Origin: Stenotrophomonas aracearum
Lineage (GTDB): Bacteria > Pseudomonadota > Gammaproteobacteria > Xanthomonadales > Xanthomonadaceae
Direction: 5' to 3'
Assembly: GCF_031834615.1 (NCBI RefSeq)
Contig: NZ_CP115543.1
Location: 62,001-126,000 of the forward strand
Length of the DNA stretch: 64,000 bases
Shown here one piece after another: positions 63,408 through 64,000 of the stretch (positions within the stretch are counted from its first letter, which is position 1; each line of letters begins with the position of its first letter). The translations under genes were made by a program, and so were the position numbers. The notes beneath the pieces are model-generated. The model had not been told where the DNA came from. It saw only the letters and a list, made by a program, of their open reading frames with translations, and did not search any database.

Positions 63408-64000
63408 ATGCCCGACGTCCTCCTCAACTTCCTGACCGGCGGCGTCGTCGGCCTCGGCTGGTGGGGCATGGGGCTGGTGCTGCTGGTGTTCACCCAGCTC
63501 ACCATCTTCGCCGTGACCCTGTACCTGCACCGCAGCCAGGCGCATCGCGGCGTGGACTTCCACCCGGCCATCGCGCACTTCTTCCGCTTCTGGACCTGGC
63601 TCACCACCTCCATGATCACCAAGGAGTGGGTGGCCATCCACCGCAAGCACCACGCCAAGGTGGAAACCGAGGAAGACCCGCACAGCCCGGTCACCAAGGG
63701 CATCGGCACGGTGTTCTGGCGCGGCGTGGAGCTGTACCGCGAAGCGCGCGGCATGCGCGCGGACATCGAGCAGTACGGCCGCGGCGCACCGGAAGACTGG
63801 ATCGAGCGCCACCTGTACACCCCGCACGCCAACCTGGGCCCGGTCGCGCTGTTCGCGGTGAACCTGGTGCTGTTCGGCCTGCCCGGCATCGCGCTGTGGG
63901 CGATCCAGATGGCGTGGATCCCGTTCTGGGCGGCCGGCGTGGTCAACGGCCTGGGCCACTGGTGGGGCTACCGCAACTTCGAGTCGGCCGACACCTCCAC
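63408..64000 (+). CDS. Acyl-CoA/fatty acid desaturase, 5' part
   Basis: The first 197 codons of a membrane desaturase are visible before the window end. Two of the three histidine boxes are seen: HRSQAH (41-46) and HRKHH (78-82), which bind the di-iron centre. Paired hydrophobic helices surround them (MGLVLLVFTQLTIFAVTLYL, then LGPVALFAVNLVLFGLPGIA). The family introduces a delta-9 double bond into acyl-CoA or phospholipid chains. ATG has GGAG upstream. The third box should lie just beyond the window. Confidence 0.92.
   Translation, partial: MPDVLLNFLTGGVVGLGWWGMGLVLLVFTQLTIFAVTLYLHRSQAHRGVDFHPAIAHFFRFWTWLTTSMITKEWVAIHRKHHAKVETEEDPHSPVTKGIGTVFWRGVELYREARGMRADIEQYGRGAPEDWIERHLYTPHANLGPVALFAVNLVLFGLPGIALWAIQMAWIPFWAAGVVNGLGHWWGYRNFESADTS

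Overview
The window is GC-rich, densely coding chromosomal DNA from a gammaproteobacterium of the Xanthomonadaceae, most probably Stenotrophomonas. The main evidence is a set of about sixteen short stem-loops flanked on one side by GTAG, which match the SMAG (GTAG) repeats described from Stenotrophomonas maltophilia. The large TonB-dependent receptors, the Ku/LigD pair, PhhA with a divergent Lrp regulator and a TonB-receptor sugar-utilisation locus all fit the family. I see no rRNA, tRNA, CRISPR array, insertion sequence or prophage.

Layout. 1-9 kb: the 3' part of a hybrid sensor kinase, an Old Yellow Enzyme with a divergent LysR regulator, a GFA-type protein, an uncharacterised overlapping gene pair (5605-6338), a small membrane protein, a GNAT acetyltransferase and a multispan acyltransferase-like protein. 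9-16 kb: a very large membrane M48 metalloprotease, a CPBP protease, two unknown genes, a DUF5329 protein and a SymE-like toxin with a structured leader. 16-26 kb: 2OG-Fe(II) oxygenase, fbp, tyrB, a TonB receptor with a probable CTG start, two small hypotheticals, and ku-ligD for non-homologous end joining.

26-51.5 kb holds a carbohydrate-utilisation system in two blocks. Block A is eda-kdgK, divergent from a 919-aa TonB receptor followed by a 1283-aa secreted protein of unknown specificity. Block B is two secreted esterases, divergent from a hydratase/FAH-family enzyme, a TRAP transporter (P, Q, M), a GH43 enzyme, a LacI regulator, kduI, kduD and an SGNH esterase fused to a cupin. KduI, KduD, KdgK and Eda together form the complete route from 4-deoxy-5-keto-uronate (released from unsaturated uronates) to pyruvate and glyceraldehyde-3-phosphate. 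The motif AATGACACCG occurs before kdgK, before the TonB receptor, before the TRAP operon and before kduI, so one LacI-family repressor probably controls both blocks. Three esterases point to an acetylated or esterified uronate polymer. No recognisable polysaccharide lyase or GH88/GH105 is visible, which makes the 1283-aa protein the leading candidate for the missing depolymerase. Four unrelated genes sit between the blocks: PhzF, a MASE1 protein, a small secreted protein and a cysteine-dioxygenase-like protein.

51.5-64 kb: a Fic protein behind mutually exclusive RNA hairpins, phhA with a divergent Lrp regulator, a patatin lipoprotein, a candidate small RNA of about 73 nt with its own promoter and terminator, a lone PemK/MazF-like protein, a third TonB receptor, a PAP2 phosphatase lipoprotein, a lipase-like/DUF4785 gene pair, an ABC ATPase and a fatty acid desaturase cut by the window end.
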